From NCBI GenBank assembly GCA_003105035.1, contig PQAL01000010.1, positions 62,001 through 126,000 of the forward strand: a stretch of 64,000 nt of DNA, in the 5' to 3' direction. The notes beneath the pieces are model-generated. The model was given only the letters and a program-made list of their open reading frames with translations, did no database searches and was not told the origin of the DNA. A program made the translations under genes and the position numbers. Below, in pieces: positions 8,093 through 16,455 of this stretch (its first letter is position 1; every line of letters starts with the position of its first letter). This DNA is from Anaerolineales bacterium. Its GTDB lineage: Bacteria > Chloroflexota > Anaerolineae > Anaerolineales > UBA4823.

Positions 8093-8874
8093 GCTGATGT
8101 GCTGGCAAATTCGCGGATCTGGTCGATACGCTTGATGATCATCGGGTGAGAAGCCAGTAGTTCAGCCAGGTTATTCACCAGTTCATCATCTTCTGCTTCG
8201 ATATGCTGGATAGCAGCTTGCAGGCCTGCTTGTGATCTTCCTGCTGGTCCAGCTTCCAATTTGATCAAGGCTGTCAAAGCTTTGGCGGGCTTGCCACAGG
8301 CCAACACACCTGCCCTGTCAGCTGAGTATTCGCAAGCCCGGTTCCACCAGCGGAATGCCAGCTCCATGATGATACCCGCGCTGGTCGAGCTGGGAATGCC
8401 CGCCATCCCGCCCACCAGGGTGTTTAGCCAGGTGTGGCCAAGCCTGACATGTCCCATCTCGTGGCCCAGGATAAATTGGATCTCATCCTGATCCATGATC
8501 TTGAACAGGGATGAGTAGAGCACGATGGCTTTGGGGCTGTCCATCCCGAAAGTATAGGCATTGAGTTTGTTGGAGGGAACGATGAAGACATTCACCGGTT
8601 CGACTTGCAATCGAGCGGAATTTGCCTGGATCAAGGGGATTACCTCAGGTGCACTCTGAGGTGTCACCTGGGTGGATTGCGCCAGCAAGGCATGGTGATT
8701 TTGCCGGCTGGAAAGATAACCGATGATCACCACGATGGGAATGAAGATGGCACTTCCGCACACCGTGGCAGCGGCAGTAAAGGCGATCACCCCCAGCACC
8801 ACCAGGATGGTCAGGGCAAGGATGAGGTGTTCATTAGGATAGCGGTACGCAGTTGTGGAAAACCTGGCAGGCAT
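8047..8874 (-). CDS. M48 family membrane zinc metalloprotease (HtpX-like)
   Basis: A 275-residue protein with two hydrophobic segments at about 16-36 and 38-55, followed by a cytoplasmic catalytic domain. The zinc-binding H-E-M-G-H sits at residues 138-142 and the third-ligand Glu is in R-A-C-E-Y-S-A-D-R-A-G, the classic M48 pattern. HtpX-type peptidases degrade damaged membrane proteins under stress. The C-terminal membrane helices of Escherichia coli HtpX are not obvious, so this is a shorter family member. The start ATG lies just after the pnp terminator hairpin on the same strand, so pnp and this gene are probably separate transcripts. Confidence 0.85.
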   Translation of the reverse strand: MPARFSTTAYRYPNEHLILALTILVVLGVIAFTAAATVCGSAIFIPIVVIIGYLSSRQNHHALLAQSTQVTPQSAPEVIPLIQANSARLQVEPVNVFIVPSNKLNAYTFGMDSPKAIVLYSSLFKIMDQDEIQFILGHEMGHVRLGHTWLNTLVGGMAGIPSSTSAGIIMELAFRWWNRACEYSADRAGVLACGKPAKALTALIKLEAGPAGRSQAGLQAAIQHIEAEDDELVNNLAELLASHPMIIKRIDQIREFASTSAYRELQAKVNKNLAG

Positions 8875-8896
8875 GCCATCGATTGTAGCATAAATA

Positions 8897-8928
8897 AAAC
8901 ATAACCCGTTTTCTGTTAGAAAACGGGT
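8897..8928 (-). terminator. Intrinsic terminator of pnp
   Basis: A perfect 11-bp inverted repeat, AGAAAACGGGT (8918-8928) against ACCCGTTTTCT (8904-8914), has a 3-nt loop. On the minus strand it is followed by TATGTTTTATTT. It lies directly downstream of the pnp stop codon. Confidence 0.85.
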
Positions 8929-8940
8929 CTGAGTTCCAAA

Positions 8941-11160
8941 TTAGCGTCGATCTCGCCGGTCGCGGTTGCCACCATCACGAGAGAAGCGGCGTTTGTCACC
9001 TCCACCACGTGAGCCACCTGAGGAACGGCCACCTGATGGTCGGTCGTGTTCCTTGGCTTCCTCTAAGGACCAGCCTTCGAGGACAGCCTGGCGTGAAAGG
9101 CGAATCTTTCCACCTTCATCAATATTGGTGATCATGACGGTGATCTCATCCCCGACAGATACGATATCCTCAACCTTATTGACACGCTCGGAATCGAGCT
9201 GAGAGATGTGTACCAATCCATCCTGGTTGGGAAGGATTTCAACGAAAGCACCAAAATCGGTGATGCGTACCACCTTGCCGGTATAAATTCGGCCAGCTTC
9301 GGGGACTTCCGTGATACTCTCAACCATCTCGCGGGCTTTCTCTGCTGCCGGGCCATCGGTTGCCGCGATGTATACCGTGCCGTCTTCTTCGATATCGATC
9401 TTGACGCCGGTCTCTTCCTGGATGCTGCGGATGATCTTGCCACCCGGGCCGATGACTGCACCGATCTTATCCGAGGGGATATGCAGGACAGTGATGCGCG
9501 GAGCGAAGCTCTTCAACTCAGTACGCGGGGCGGGAATGACCTCCAGGATTTTATCCAGGATGAACAAACGGGCCAGGCGAGCCTGCTCGAGTGCTTTGGA
9601 CATGATCTCGGAGGTGATCCCCTTGATTTTGATATCCATCTGCAGGGCGGTGATCCCATCACGAGTGCCAGCCACTTTAAAGTCCATATCACCAAGGTGG
9701 TCTTCCATCCCCTGGATATCGGTCAGTATGGAATACTGGTCGCCTTCCTTAATTAAACCCATCGCCACACCAGCCACTGGTGACTTAATCGGCACACCGG
9801 TGTCCATCAATGCTAATGTGGATCCACATACCGAAGCCATCGATGTAGATCCATTGGAAGAAAGCACCTCGGATACCAACCGCAGGGTGTATGGGAATTC
9901 GGTTTCGGGCGGGAGGACCGGCACCAATGCGCGTTCTGCCAGAGCACCATGGCCGACCTCACGTCGCGAAGAACCGCGCAATGGGCGTACCTCACCAGTT
10001 GAGAACGGCGGGAAGTTGTAATGGTGCATGTAGCGCTTATTTTCTGTTCCGGTCAAGCTATCGATCTCCTGGGCATCCCGCGGGGTGCCAAGGGTGGCCA
10101 GGGTGAGCACCTGGGTTTCACCCCGGGTGAACAGGCCTGAGCCATGGGCGCGCGGGCTGATGCCCACCTCGCCCCAAATGGGACGGATTTCCGTCAGGCT
10201 ACGCCCATCGGGGCGCAGCTGGCGTTCAAGGATGCGCTTACGCACCACTGTCTTCAGGGATTCATCGAAGGCCTCAACAACACTCGGGACGAGTGCTTCG
10301 TCCTGGGCGGTAAGCTCGGCAACGATCTCTGCCTGCAGGGTGTTGATGGCGGTGTTCAGCTCAGCCTTGGTGTGAGGGGCATCCAGGGCTTCCTCTAAAC
10401 GGGCATGTGCACGCTCGCTGACATGGGTCTGGATGGCTTCAGCAAGGATGAAGGATGGGTATACCTGCTTAGGTTTGCCCACATCACGCACCATCTGCTC
10501 CTGGACATCGATCAGGGGTTGGATGGATTGGTGCCCAAAGTTCAGGGCCTCCACCATAACCGTCTCAGGGATCTCCTGGGCACCACATTCAACCATCAAG
10601 ATGGCATCGCGTGTACCAGCAATACGTAGATCAAGATCTGAGCGATCTTGCTCGGAATCGGTTGGGTTAACGATGAATTGGCCATCGACACGCCCGATGC
10701 GTACGGCACCCACGGGGCCTCCCCATGGAACATTAGAAATCATCAAAGCAGCTGAGGCTGCATTGATTGACAGGATATCAATGGGATTCTCACCATCGAC
10801 CGAGAACGAGTACAGGATCACCTGGACATCGTTGCGTAAGTCTTTGGGGAAGAGTGGACGCAGAGGTCGATCTGTAAGGCGGGCGATCAGGATGGCTTCC
10901 TCGGATGGGCGCCCTTCCCGGCGGAAGAACGAGCCCGGAATACGCCCGCCGGCGTACATGCGTTCTTCGTAGTCTACAGTGAGTGGGAAGTAATCGATCC
11001 CCAGGCGAACCTCGGGGCTCATGGTTGCAGCGGCAAAGATCATTGTGTCGCCCAGGCGGAGGGTGACAGCACCACCCGCCTGACCGGCAAGCGTGCCGGT
11101 CTCGAAGGTGATGGGCTTGCCACCGACCATCGAGCTATATTTTTTTGATTCAGGTTTCAT
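8941..11160 (-). CDS. pnp: Polynucleotide phosphorylase
   Basis: A 3'-5' exoribonuclease that degrades RNA with phosphate and takes part in mRNA turnover. The 739 residues match the family: two RNase PH domains (about 1-210 and 315-545) joined by a helical domain, a KH domain ([13 protein letters not shown] near 560), and an S1 domain (I-T-D-F-G-A-F-V-E near 635). A short tail rich in Arg, Gly and Ser (about 705-739) is an extension common in some bacteria and likely binds RNA or partners. The ATG has AGGAG upstream. rpsO lies directly upstream on the same strand, the usual bacterial pairing, but here a terminator and a structured leader separate the two. Confidence 0.97.
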   Translation of the reverse strand: MKPESKKYSSMVGGKPITFETGTLAGQAGGAVTLRLGDTMIFAAATMSPEVRLGIDYFPLTVDYEERMYAGGRIPGSFFRREGRPSEEAILIARLTDRPLRPLFPKDLRNDVQVILYSFSVDGENPIDILSINAASAALMISNVPWGGPVGAVRIGRVDGQFIVNPTDSEQDRSDLDLRIAGTRDAILMVECGAQEIPETVMVEALNFGHQSIQPLIDVQEQMVRDVGKPKQVYPSFILAEAIQTHVSERAHARLEEALDAPHTKAELNTAINTLQAEIVAELTAQDEALVPSVVEAFDESLKTVVRKRILERQLRPDGRSLTEIRPIWGEVGISPRAHGSGLFTRGETQVLTLATLGTPRDAQEIDSLTGTENKRYMHHYNFPPFSTGEVRPLRGSSRREVGHGALAERALVPVLPPETEFPYTLRLVSEVLSSNGSTSMASVCGSTLALMDTGVPIKSPVAGVAMGLIKEGDQYSILTDIQGMEDHLGDMDFKVAGTRDGITALQMDIKIKGITSEIMSKALEQARLARLFILDKILEVIPAPRTELKSFAPRITVLHIPSDKIGAVIGPGGKIIRSIQEETGVKIDIEEDGTVYIAATDGPAAEKAREMVESITEVPEAGRIYTGKVVRITDFGAFVEILPNQDGLVHISQLDSERVNKVEDIVSVGDEITVMITNIDEGGKIRLSRQAVLEGWSLEEAKEHDRPSGGRSSGGSRGGGDKRRFSRDGGNRDRRDRR

Positions 11161-11192
11161 TATTCAGTTTCTCCTATTTATATTGTGCCTTG

Positions 11193-11313
11193 CAGGTCAG
11201 AAACTGAGAGTTAGCGACAACCACGTAGAGCGGTTAAGTAAACCGCAAAACAGGGCGGATAGGTTACACCGCTCCCTGAATTATGTTGTCGTTATCCATC
11301 AATTCCCGACCTG
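11193..11313 (-). ncRNA. Structured pnp leader: three-way-junction RNA
   Basis: A nested set of inverted repeats lies between the rpsO terminator and the pnp start. An outer stem pairs CAGGTC (11193-11198) with GACCTG (11308-11313). An inner closing stem pairs CGACAAC (11215-11221) with GTTGTCG (11285-11291). Inside it are two hairpins: GCGGTT/AACCGC (11230-11246) and CAGGG-CGG/CCG-CTCCCTG (11251-11278, with a 2-nt bulge). This makes a three-way junction ending about 30 nt before the pnp ATG. In enterobacteria the pnp leader carries stems through which PNPase controls its own mRNA. A similar role, or binding by S15 (which recognises three-way junctions in 16S rRNA), is an inference. Confidence 0.6.
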
Positions 11314-11329
11314 AGGCTGGTTTTATTTA

Positions 11330-11371
11330 TCCCCAAAAAGAGTAGATGAGAATGATTGCTTCCCATCTACT
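11330..11371 (-). terminator. Intrinsic terminator of rpsO
   Basis: AGTAGATG (11341-11348) pairs with CATCTACT (11364-11371) around a 15-nt loop. On the minus strand the stem is followed by CTTTTTGGGG. The hairpin starts 16 nt after the rpsO stop codon. Confidence 0.8.
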
Positions 11372-11386
11372 CAAGGGTGGGTCTTG

Positions 11387-11653
11387 CTATTTGCGGCGGA
11401 TATTCAGCCGGTCTGTCAACGCTATGTAACGTTGATAGTCGTTCCGCCTGATGTAAGCCAGAAGGCGCCGGCGTTGCCCCACCATCTTGAGTAAACCACG
11501 ACGAGAAGACTCATCGTGTCGATGCTCACGCAAATGTTCAGTGAGCTCGGAAATGCGGTTGGACAGTAGCGCAACCTGCACTTCGGGTGATCCAGTGTCG
11601 CCCTCATGACGGGCGAAAGTTTGCATTGTTTGTAATTTCGTTTCCTTATCCAT
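11387..11653 (-). CDS. rpsO: 30S ribosomal protein S15
   Basis: An 88-residue protein matching S15 throughout: [14 protein letters not shown] near residue 15, [11 protein letters not shown], and the R-R-G-L-L[14 protein letters not shown] core, ending with the R-Y-I-A-L motif. It binds a three-helix junction in the central domain of 16S rRNA early in 30S assembly. GGAG lies 8 nt before the ATG. It is followed by its own terminator and then pnp. Confidence 0.97.
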   Translation of the reverse strand: MDKETKLQTMQTFARHEGDTGSPEVQVALLSNRISELTEHLREHRHDESSRRGLLKMVGQRRRLLAYIRRNDYQRYIALTDRLNIRRK

Positions 11654-11741
11654 GACATCTGCTCCAGATAAATTAGATTTGCTTCTAGCAGGTCTCCAAC
11701 CAGGCAGCCTCAGCCACCTAGCGGTCTAGTCAGCGCGGGGG

Positions 11742-11750
11742 ATTATACCA
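11742..11750 (-). promoter_or_regulatory. Extended -10 promoter of rpsO
   Basis: On the minus strand this reads TGGTATAAT, a perfect -10 box with the TGN extension, about 90 nt before the rpsO ATG. No clear -35 box is present, which fits an extended -10 promoter. The leader that follows is GC-rich and may fold. Confidence 0.55.
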
Positions 11751-12042
11751 TAAAAAAGGAATTGGACTTTTTACCCTAAATAATGAAAGGTGAATATGAT
11801 AAAAGATTAACAAACACAGCAAAGAATGCGACCGTTAGGGAGTTATGTTGGCCGGATCGAATAGATTTCTGCTCAATGAAAAATAGCAATAAGTGAAAGT
11901 GAGGGAATCGATTCTATAAGGATGAAAAAAAGGTATCGCCTCAGATCGTAGATTGAATCTAAGGGAAACAAGCTCAGCATTTTAAAATCGGAGTATGATT
12001 AGTTTTACCCGGTTGTCTATGACCGATCGAAGGGAGGCTGTG
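11751..12042. other. Intergenic region between divergent rpsO and an Fe-S gene
   Basis: AT-rich sequence between two divergent genes. I see no further gene, no tRNA and no clear repeat. Promoters for the plus-strand Fe-S gene should lie here, but no convincing -35/-10 pair was found. Confidence 0.4.
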
Positions 12043-12912
12043 ATGTGTGAATTTTGCATGCAACATGGGGAGGGGAAGCAGTGGTACCTGCAGATGAAGA
12101 ATTACTCAAACGAGTTACTGCACGCACCGATAACTGGTGAACAAAAAAAGGAAATCGGGTTTGATACTAGAATGGAGTGGGTAGATAATTTTGTAAAATG
12201 GTTTACCGTTCCAGCCTATAAAGGAAATTTCCCCAAAAGACCAAGAACCCGAGATGAATTACCTCTGGGTGATTCCCCCTCAAGAAAATTGAGTGAAGAA
12301 GAGATCCAACGGAAGAGAAAGATCGAGCACTTTGGTCAGGTCGTGCCCATCGAGGACGTGGAGAAAATATTTGCCTTGGCTGATTCGATTACGCGCATGC
12401 CTTGCGGTTGTCGTTTACAATCAACTGGCCTAACAAATCAAAGATATTGTTTTGGTCTGGGAGTTGACTTACTCCATATGCTGGGGAAATATCCTGACAG
12501 CGCAAGTTCATTGGAAGTATTAAGCAAGGATGATGCATTACGAATCGTTAGAAAGTTTGATGAAGAGGGCTTGATGCATTCGGTTTGGACAGGTGTAACG
12601 CCTTATGTTATTGGGGTATGCAATTGTGATGGTGATTGTGGTGCCTACCGAGGTTACATCCGAAACAAAGGTTTCTCCAATTTTTTCCATGCAGAATATA
12701 TCTGCCAAGCGGATTCTGATCAGTGTAATGGCTGTAAAGAATGCATGAGCCAGTGCCAGTTTGGAGCTCTGTTCTACTCCTCCGCCTTAGGCAAAGTATC
12801 TATTGAGCCCAAGCTGTGCTTTGGGTGTGGGGTGTGCCGCGCTGCCTGCCCCCAGGGGGCGATAGAATTAATCCCTCGCAATTCGGTTCCAGAGGTGGTT
12901 AATGTCTGGTGA
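12043..12912 (+). CDS. Cys-rich double 4Fe-4S cluster protein of unknown role
   Basis: A 289-residue cytoplasmic protein. The start at ATG 12043 is set by AGGGAGG (12031-12037) and gives an M-C-E-F-C N-terminus, itself Cys-rich. The middle part holds C-G-C-R and Y-C-F-G-L-G, then C-N-C-D-G-D-C-G-A-Y-R-G-Y. The C-terminus is a ferredoxin with C-N-G-C-K-E-C-M-S-Q-C and C-F-G-C-G-V-C-R-A-A-C-P-Q-G-A. The order of Cys groups matches that of the gene at 2006-3091, so both belong to one broad family, but this copy lacks the winged-helix part. It stands alone. A role in electron transfer or redox sensing is plausible but not shown. Confidence 0.75.
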   Translation: MCEFCMQHGEGKQWYLQMKNYSNELLHAPITGEQKKEIGFDTRMEWVDNFVKWFTVPAYKGNFPKRPRTRDELPLGDSPSRKLSEEEIQRKRKIEHFGQVVPIEDVEKIFALADSITRMPCGCRLQSTGLTNQRYCFGLGVDLLHMLGKYPDSASSLEVLSKDDALRIVRKFDEEGLMHSVWTGVTPYVIGVCNCDGDCGAYRGYIRNKGFSNFFHAEYICQADSDQCNGCKECMSQCQFGALFYSSALGKVSIEPKLCFGCGVCRAACPQGAIELIPRNSVPEVVNVW

Positions 12913-12970
12913 AAGATCAGAAAAATTGATCGCGTGGTAATGCTTATTCATTTATCGAAATGCTAAGCGC

Positions 12971-13774
12971 CTAATTGCTGGGCTTTAACGCTGCCTTTAA
13001 TCCCTCCCTGGTCTCGTATGGGAAATCTCCCAGCACCTGCCGGATGAGCCAGGCTGTATCGGGATTGTCGGGAACTGTCAGGTTCTGGCGCAGCAGGTAG
13101 GCTGTTTCAGAGGGGGAGCAACGGATGAGGGCACGCACGACTACCAGGATATCAGGGCGTAAGCGTGTGGGGGCAAAACGTAAATAGGGGGTGACCATTC
13201 TGAAGATCGTCGGGAGGTAGGATTGGCCAACCTGATCGATCATGGGTGGTAGGGCACGCAGCCCGGCATGCTTGGCAGATAACTCTGGAGATGACAGCCA
13301 GGATGAAACCAGCTCAAGCAGTGGTGCAGGGGCCTCCACTTGAAACCGTTTAACCCCATGCTCCAGGAGGCCATCCAAAACGCGACGATCTAAATCGCTG
13401 GTGACCCAGGTTTGCAAGTGCTGCAAGACCAGCTCGGGGGGCTGGGTAGGCAACTGACCCAGGATGCGCGTGGCCAGGAGCTGCAAGTCATAATTCTGCT
13501 CAGACCAGAGCGTATCCGCGAGGCACAACATCTCTTGCGGATGAGGTTCAATCAGCCTGGAAAGCTCGTGCCACACTTGCCGCATGACTGGCGGCGGTGC
13601 GTTATAGGATTCGAGCAGGGATGAAGGAATGCCAGCCTGGCTCGGGCGTCGTGTATAGTCTGAATATGAATCAAGTAGGGCACGGATTGTGCGCAGAAAT
13701 ACATCTGGCTGATCATATTTGGAGACCAGGTCAGCGACTTGATGCTTAAGGCGGGCAGGCTGGATAGCAGGCAT
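12971..13774 (-). CDS. HEAT-like helical repeat protein, hypothetical
   Basis: A 267-residue protein, all helical by composition, with repeating Leu-rich helical pairs suggestive of HEAT or DNA-alkylation-repeat folds (for example L-Q-L-L-A-T-R-I-L-G-Q-L followed by L-V-L-Q-H-L-Q-T-W-V). It has no signal peptide, membrane segment or catalytic motif. Its nearest neighbour on the same strand is proS upstream, across a 74-nt gap. The molecular role is unknown; such repeats usually bind proteins or nucleic acids. The ribosome binding site is weak, so the start is uncertain. Confidence 0.6.
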   Translation of the reverse strand: MPAIQPARLKHQVADLVSKYDQPDVFLRTIRALLDSYSDYTRRPSQAGIPSSLLESYNAPPPVMRQVWHELSRLIEPHPQEMLCLADTLWSEQNYDLQLLATRILGQLPTQPPELVLQHLQTWVTSDLDRRVLDGLLEHGVKRFQVEAPAPLLELVSSWLSSPELSAKHAGLRALPPMIDQVGQSYLPTIFRMVTPYLRFAPTRLRPDILVVVRALIRCSPSETAYLLRQNLTVPDNPDTAWLIRQVLGDFPYETREGLKAALKPSN

Positions 13775-13848
13775 GCGTGCAGGTTCGGTGAAAGGAAAAG
13801 CACCCTTCTATCTAGGATGGAAACCCGTCCCTTGTGATGATAAGAGCA

Positions 13849-15282
13849 TCAATACGCCTTACCGAAGATCACTTTCTCGGTGGCGGGCTTCCCGCAGATG
13901 ATGCATTGGCCGGTCCCCGGTTCCTGTTCCAGGGGAATGCAACGTGTGGTGGCCTTCGTCTCATCCTTCACCCTGGCTTCACAGTCAGGGTCACCGCACC
14001 ACCAGCTGAACGCCCAGCCCTTCTCCACAGCAGATTTGAGCTCATCGTAATCCTTCGGATCGTATGTGTGGGCACGGCGGAAAGCCAGGGCTCGCTCAAA
14101 CAGCGAAGCCTGGATGGATTGCAGGGTTTCCGCCACCTGGGCTTCAAGCTGGGTATGCTCTATAAAGCTCCTACCGGCTTTGCCGGGCGTATCCCGGCGG
14201 GCGAAAGCCAGGGAGTTCTTCTCAATATCCCGAGGGCCGATCTCAATCCGCAGAGGCACACCGCGCATCTCCCAGTTGTTATATTTAAAACCAGGTGAGA
14301 CCTCTTCACGAGCATCCACTTTCAAGCGGAAGCTTTGCAGCTCTTGCTCCACCCTGGATACCACGGGCATGACGAGTGATCTCTCTGCGTCATTTTTATA
14401 AATCGGCACGATGACGATCTGGTAAGGTGCCAGCCTGGGAGGCAGGATCAATCCCTGGTCATCGCCATGGGTCATGATTACCGCTCCTACAAAGCGGGTG
14501 GAAAGTCCCCAGGAGGTGGTCCAGACGTGCTGGAGCAGGTTGTTCTTATCGAGATACTGAATTTCAAAAGCCTTGGCAAAGTTTTGCCCCAGGTTATGCG
14601 AGGTTCCGGCCTGCAGGGCTTTGGTATCACCCATCATGGCTTCGATGCTGTAGGAATTATCTGCGCCAGCGAATTTCTCCGACTGGCTCTTGCGGCCTTT
14701 CACTACCGGGATGGCAGCGTCTTCAACTGCGAAATCTGCGTAAACATCCAGCATACGCAGGGTTTCTGCCTGGGCTTCCTCAGGGGTGGCATGCGCCGTG
14801 TGACCTTCCTGCCAGTAGAACTCCAGCGTGCGTAAGAAGAGCTTGGTACGCATCTCCCATCGCACCACGCTGCCCCATTGGTTGATGAGCACGGGCAGAT
14901 CACGGTAGGATTTGATCCACTTGGAGTACATGGTGCCGATAATGGTCTCAGAGGTCGGGCGCACAACCAGCGGTTCTTCGAGCTTCTCACCACCCCCGAT
15001 CGTTACCACTGCCAGCTCGGGTGAAAACCCCTCAACATGCGATTTCTCCTTTTCGAAGTAAGACATGGGGATGAGCAGAGGGAAGGCAGCATTGACATGG
15101 CCGGTAGCTTTAAAACGGCGGTCGAGGGCGGCAGTCATGTTCTCCCACACAGCCCAGCCATAAGGTCGAACAACCATACAGCCCCGCACGGGGGCATAAT
15201 CTGCCAGTTCAGCTTTGAGCACCAGCTGGTTATACCATTCGGCGAAATTTTCCGATCGGTTGGGGAGTTTGTCTTCAGGCAT
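13849..15282 (-). CDS. proS: Prolyl-tRNA synthetase, archaeal/eukaryote-like type
   Basis: A class II aminoacyl-tRNA synthetase that charges tRNA-Pro. At 477 residues it lacks the roughly 180-residue editing insertion of the standard bacterial enzyme and matches the ProS type 3 family. Visible are class II motif 2 around R-W-E-M-R-T-K-L-F-L-R-T-L-E-F-Y-W-Q-E-G-H-T-A-H, motif 3 with G-L-S-T-R-F-V-G-A-V-I-M-T-H-G-D, an anticodon-binding domain (about 285-390), and a C-terminal zinc-binding domain with C-G-D-P-D-C and C-I-I-C-G. The protein ends in K-A-Y, with the invariant terminal Tyr. AGAGGA precedes the ATG. Confidence 0.95.
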   Translation of the reverse strand: MPEDKLPNRSENFAEWYNQLVLKAELADYAPVRGCMVVRPYGWAVWENMTAALDRRFKATGHVNAAFPLLIPMSYFEKEKSHVEGFSPELAVVTIGGGEKLEEPLVVRPTSETIIGTMYSKWIKSYRDLPVLINQWGSVVRWEMRTKLFLRTLEFYWQEGHTAHATPEEAQAETLRMLDVYADFAVEDAAIPVVKGRKSQSEKFAGADNSYSIEAMMGDTKALQAGTSHNLGQNFAKAFEIQYLDKNNLLQHVWTTSWGLSTRFVGAVIMTHGDDQGLILPPRLAPYQIVIVPIYKNDAERSLVMPVVSRVEQELQSFRLKVDAREEVSPGFKYNNWEMRGVPLRIEIGPRDIEKNSLAFARRDTPGKAGRSFIEHTQLEAQVAETLQSIQASLFERALAFRRAHTYDPKDYDELKSAVEKGWAFSWWCGDPDCEARVKDETKATTRCIPLEQEPGTGQCIICGKPATEKVIFGKAY

Positions 15283-15299
15283 GGATTAGTCCTCTCGGG

Positions 15300-15860
15300 T
15301 CATAATTTACCATTGGATAGCGTTTCCTGCAATTGCTTGAATGCCGAATCGACATCCGGCGCGAACGACACCCACTGGCGTTGGATTTTGGGGATGTATT
15401 CTCCCTGCTTCAGTATGAATTCATGGATCACCGACTGCCAAGCCTGCCCAATCAGGATAAGAGGGCGGGGTGGTAGGATGTTGGTTAACAGCAGGTTCCA
15501 GGTCAGAACGAGCTCGGTGAGTGTGCCAACGCCCCCAGGCAAGGCCAGGCAGGCATCGCAGTTTTCGATTAGAGTGAAGATACGTTCCTGAAAAGACGCC
15601 TTATGCCAATCCTCACTCACCCATGGGTTGGCTTTAACCGGGCGCCAGGCCTCGATCTGGTCGCAGGTGACGCCGATCACCTGGCCACCTGCCTCGGATG
15701 CGCCGCGCGACAGGGCCTCCATGGTGCCAATATATCCACCGGTGAGCAGGGTGTAGCCTGCCTGGGCGATGAGCCGGCCCAGGTGCAGGCCGTCTTGATA
15801 GGCTGGCTCACCAGGTCTGGGGTGGGAGCCACCGAAAACCGTTATGCGCATAGCCGTCAT
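15300..15860 (-). CDS. LOG-family (TIGR00725/TIGR00730-like) nucleotide-binding protein
   Basis: A 186-residue Rossmann-type protein with the family hallmark P-G-G-V-G-T-L-T-E and the upstream G-G-Y-I-G-T-M-E-A-L-S-R-G-A loop. Proteins with this motif, long labelled lysine decarboxylases, are mostly cytokinin-type nucleoside 5'-monophosphate phosphoribohydrolases or nucleotide sensors. The substrate here is not known. Its ATG overlaps the stop of the MazG-like gene in ATGA (15857-15860), so the two are translationally coupled. A second ATG three codons downstream is a possible alternative start. Confidence 0.8.
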   Translation of the reverse strand: MTAMRITVFGGSHPRPGEPAYQDGLHLGRLIAQAGYTLLTGGYIGTMEALSRGASEAGGQVIGVTCDQIEAWRPVKANPWVSEDWHKASFQERIFTLIENCDACLALPGGVGTLTELVLTWNLLLTNILPPRPLILIGQAWQSVIHEFILKQGEYIPKIQRQWVSFAPDVDSAFKQLQETLSNGKL

Positions 15861-16168
15861 TTTACAGGTTTCTCCCAGGTGCGATGGTAGTTCTTCTCAA
15901 GTTTGGCTAACACCGCTTTTTCCAGGTCGATGCCAGCGATGCTGGCTAGCTGCAGCAGGTATAACGTGACGTCAGCAAGCTCGTCTGAGAATGATTTTGG
16001 ATCCTTCAGCTCACCATCCCACTGGAAATGCTCCAAAACCTCGCCGGCTTCAAGCGATAATGAAACCGCGAGGTTCCGTAAGGTTTGCGGGCGTGGGCTG
16101 TCGGGCTCATACCAGCCCATGCTACGGACGAACTCATGCATTGCCTGGGTTAATTCAGCTATGTCCAT
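15857..16168 (-). CDS. MazG-like nucleotide pyrophosphohydrolase
   Basis: A 103-residue all-alpha NTP pyrophosphatase of the MazG/dCTPase (RS21-C6-like) class. The metal-binding motif is seen as S-L-E-A-G-E-V-L-E-H-F near residues 37-47 together with D-E-L-A-D-V-T-L-Y-L-L near 62-72, which is the E-x-x-E...E/D-x-x-D arrangement. These enzymes clean non-canonical nucleoside triphosphates from the pool. The gene overlaps both neighbours and sits between a small unknown protein and a LOG-family nucleotide enzyme, suggesting a small nucleotide-housekeeping operon. Confidence 0.85.
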   Translation of the reverse strand: MDIAELTQAMHEFVRSMGWYEPDSPRPQTLRNLAVSLSLEAGEVLEHFQWDGELKDPKSFSDELADVTLYLLQLASIAGIDLEKAVLAKLEKNYHRTWEKPVK

Positions 16169-16383
16169 TTTTTATCCTGATTCATGATTGCTTTCAAGGC
16201 AGCCAGGGCAGAACGGCGTTGTTCGGGTTGCCAGCCGGATTCACTGGACATGCGCTGCAGGTGTGCCAGTACAGCCTGTTGATGGGGAAGATCAAGCGAG
16301 GTATAGGCTTCCCTGATTGTTTCCGGCTGTTCCGAAAGCAGCTCATCCCATATATTTTCTAGCTTATCCTGTTCCCTGTTCAT
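16159..16383 (-). CDS. Small hypothetical protein, first gene of the MazG/LOG operon
   Basis: A 74-residue soluble protein, rich in Gln, Glu and Leu and probably helical, with no signal peptide or Cys. Its last codons overlap the MazG gene start (TAG inside ATGGACATAG), so expression is likely coupled. This overlap and the divergent arrangement with the CCA-transferase gene are the main reasons to accept it. No family recognised. Confidence 0.6.
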   Translation of the reverse strand: MNREQDKLENIWDELLSEQPETIREAYTSLDLPHQQAVLAHLQRMSSESGWQPEQRRSALAALKAIMNQDKKWT

Positions 16384-16455
16384 AGAATGCGCCTATTTTA
16401 TCTCATTATCCGCATTGTCGATTAAAATAAACCTTGAAAGTTGGTCGATTTACCC

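Noticed and set aside
9311-10021. Plus-strand 236-codon open frame within pnp
   Set aside because: Antisense shadow of a highly conserved gene; composition is that of the opposite strand and no ribosome binding site is seen.
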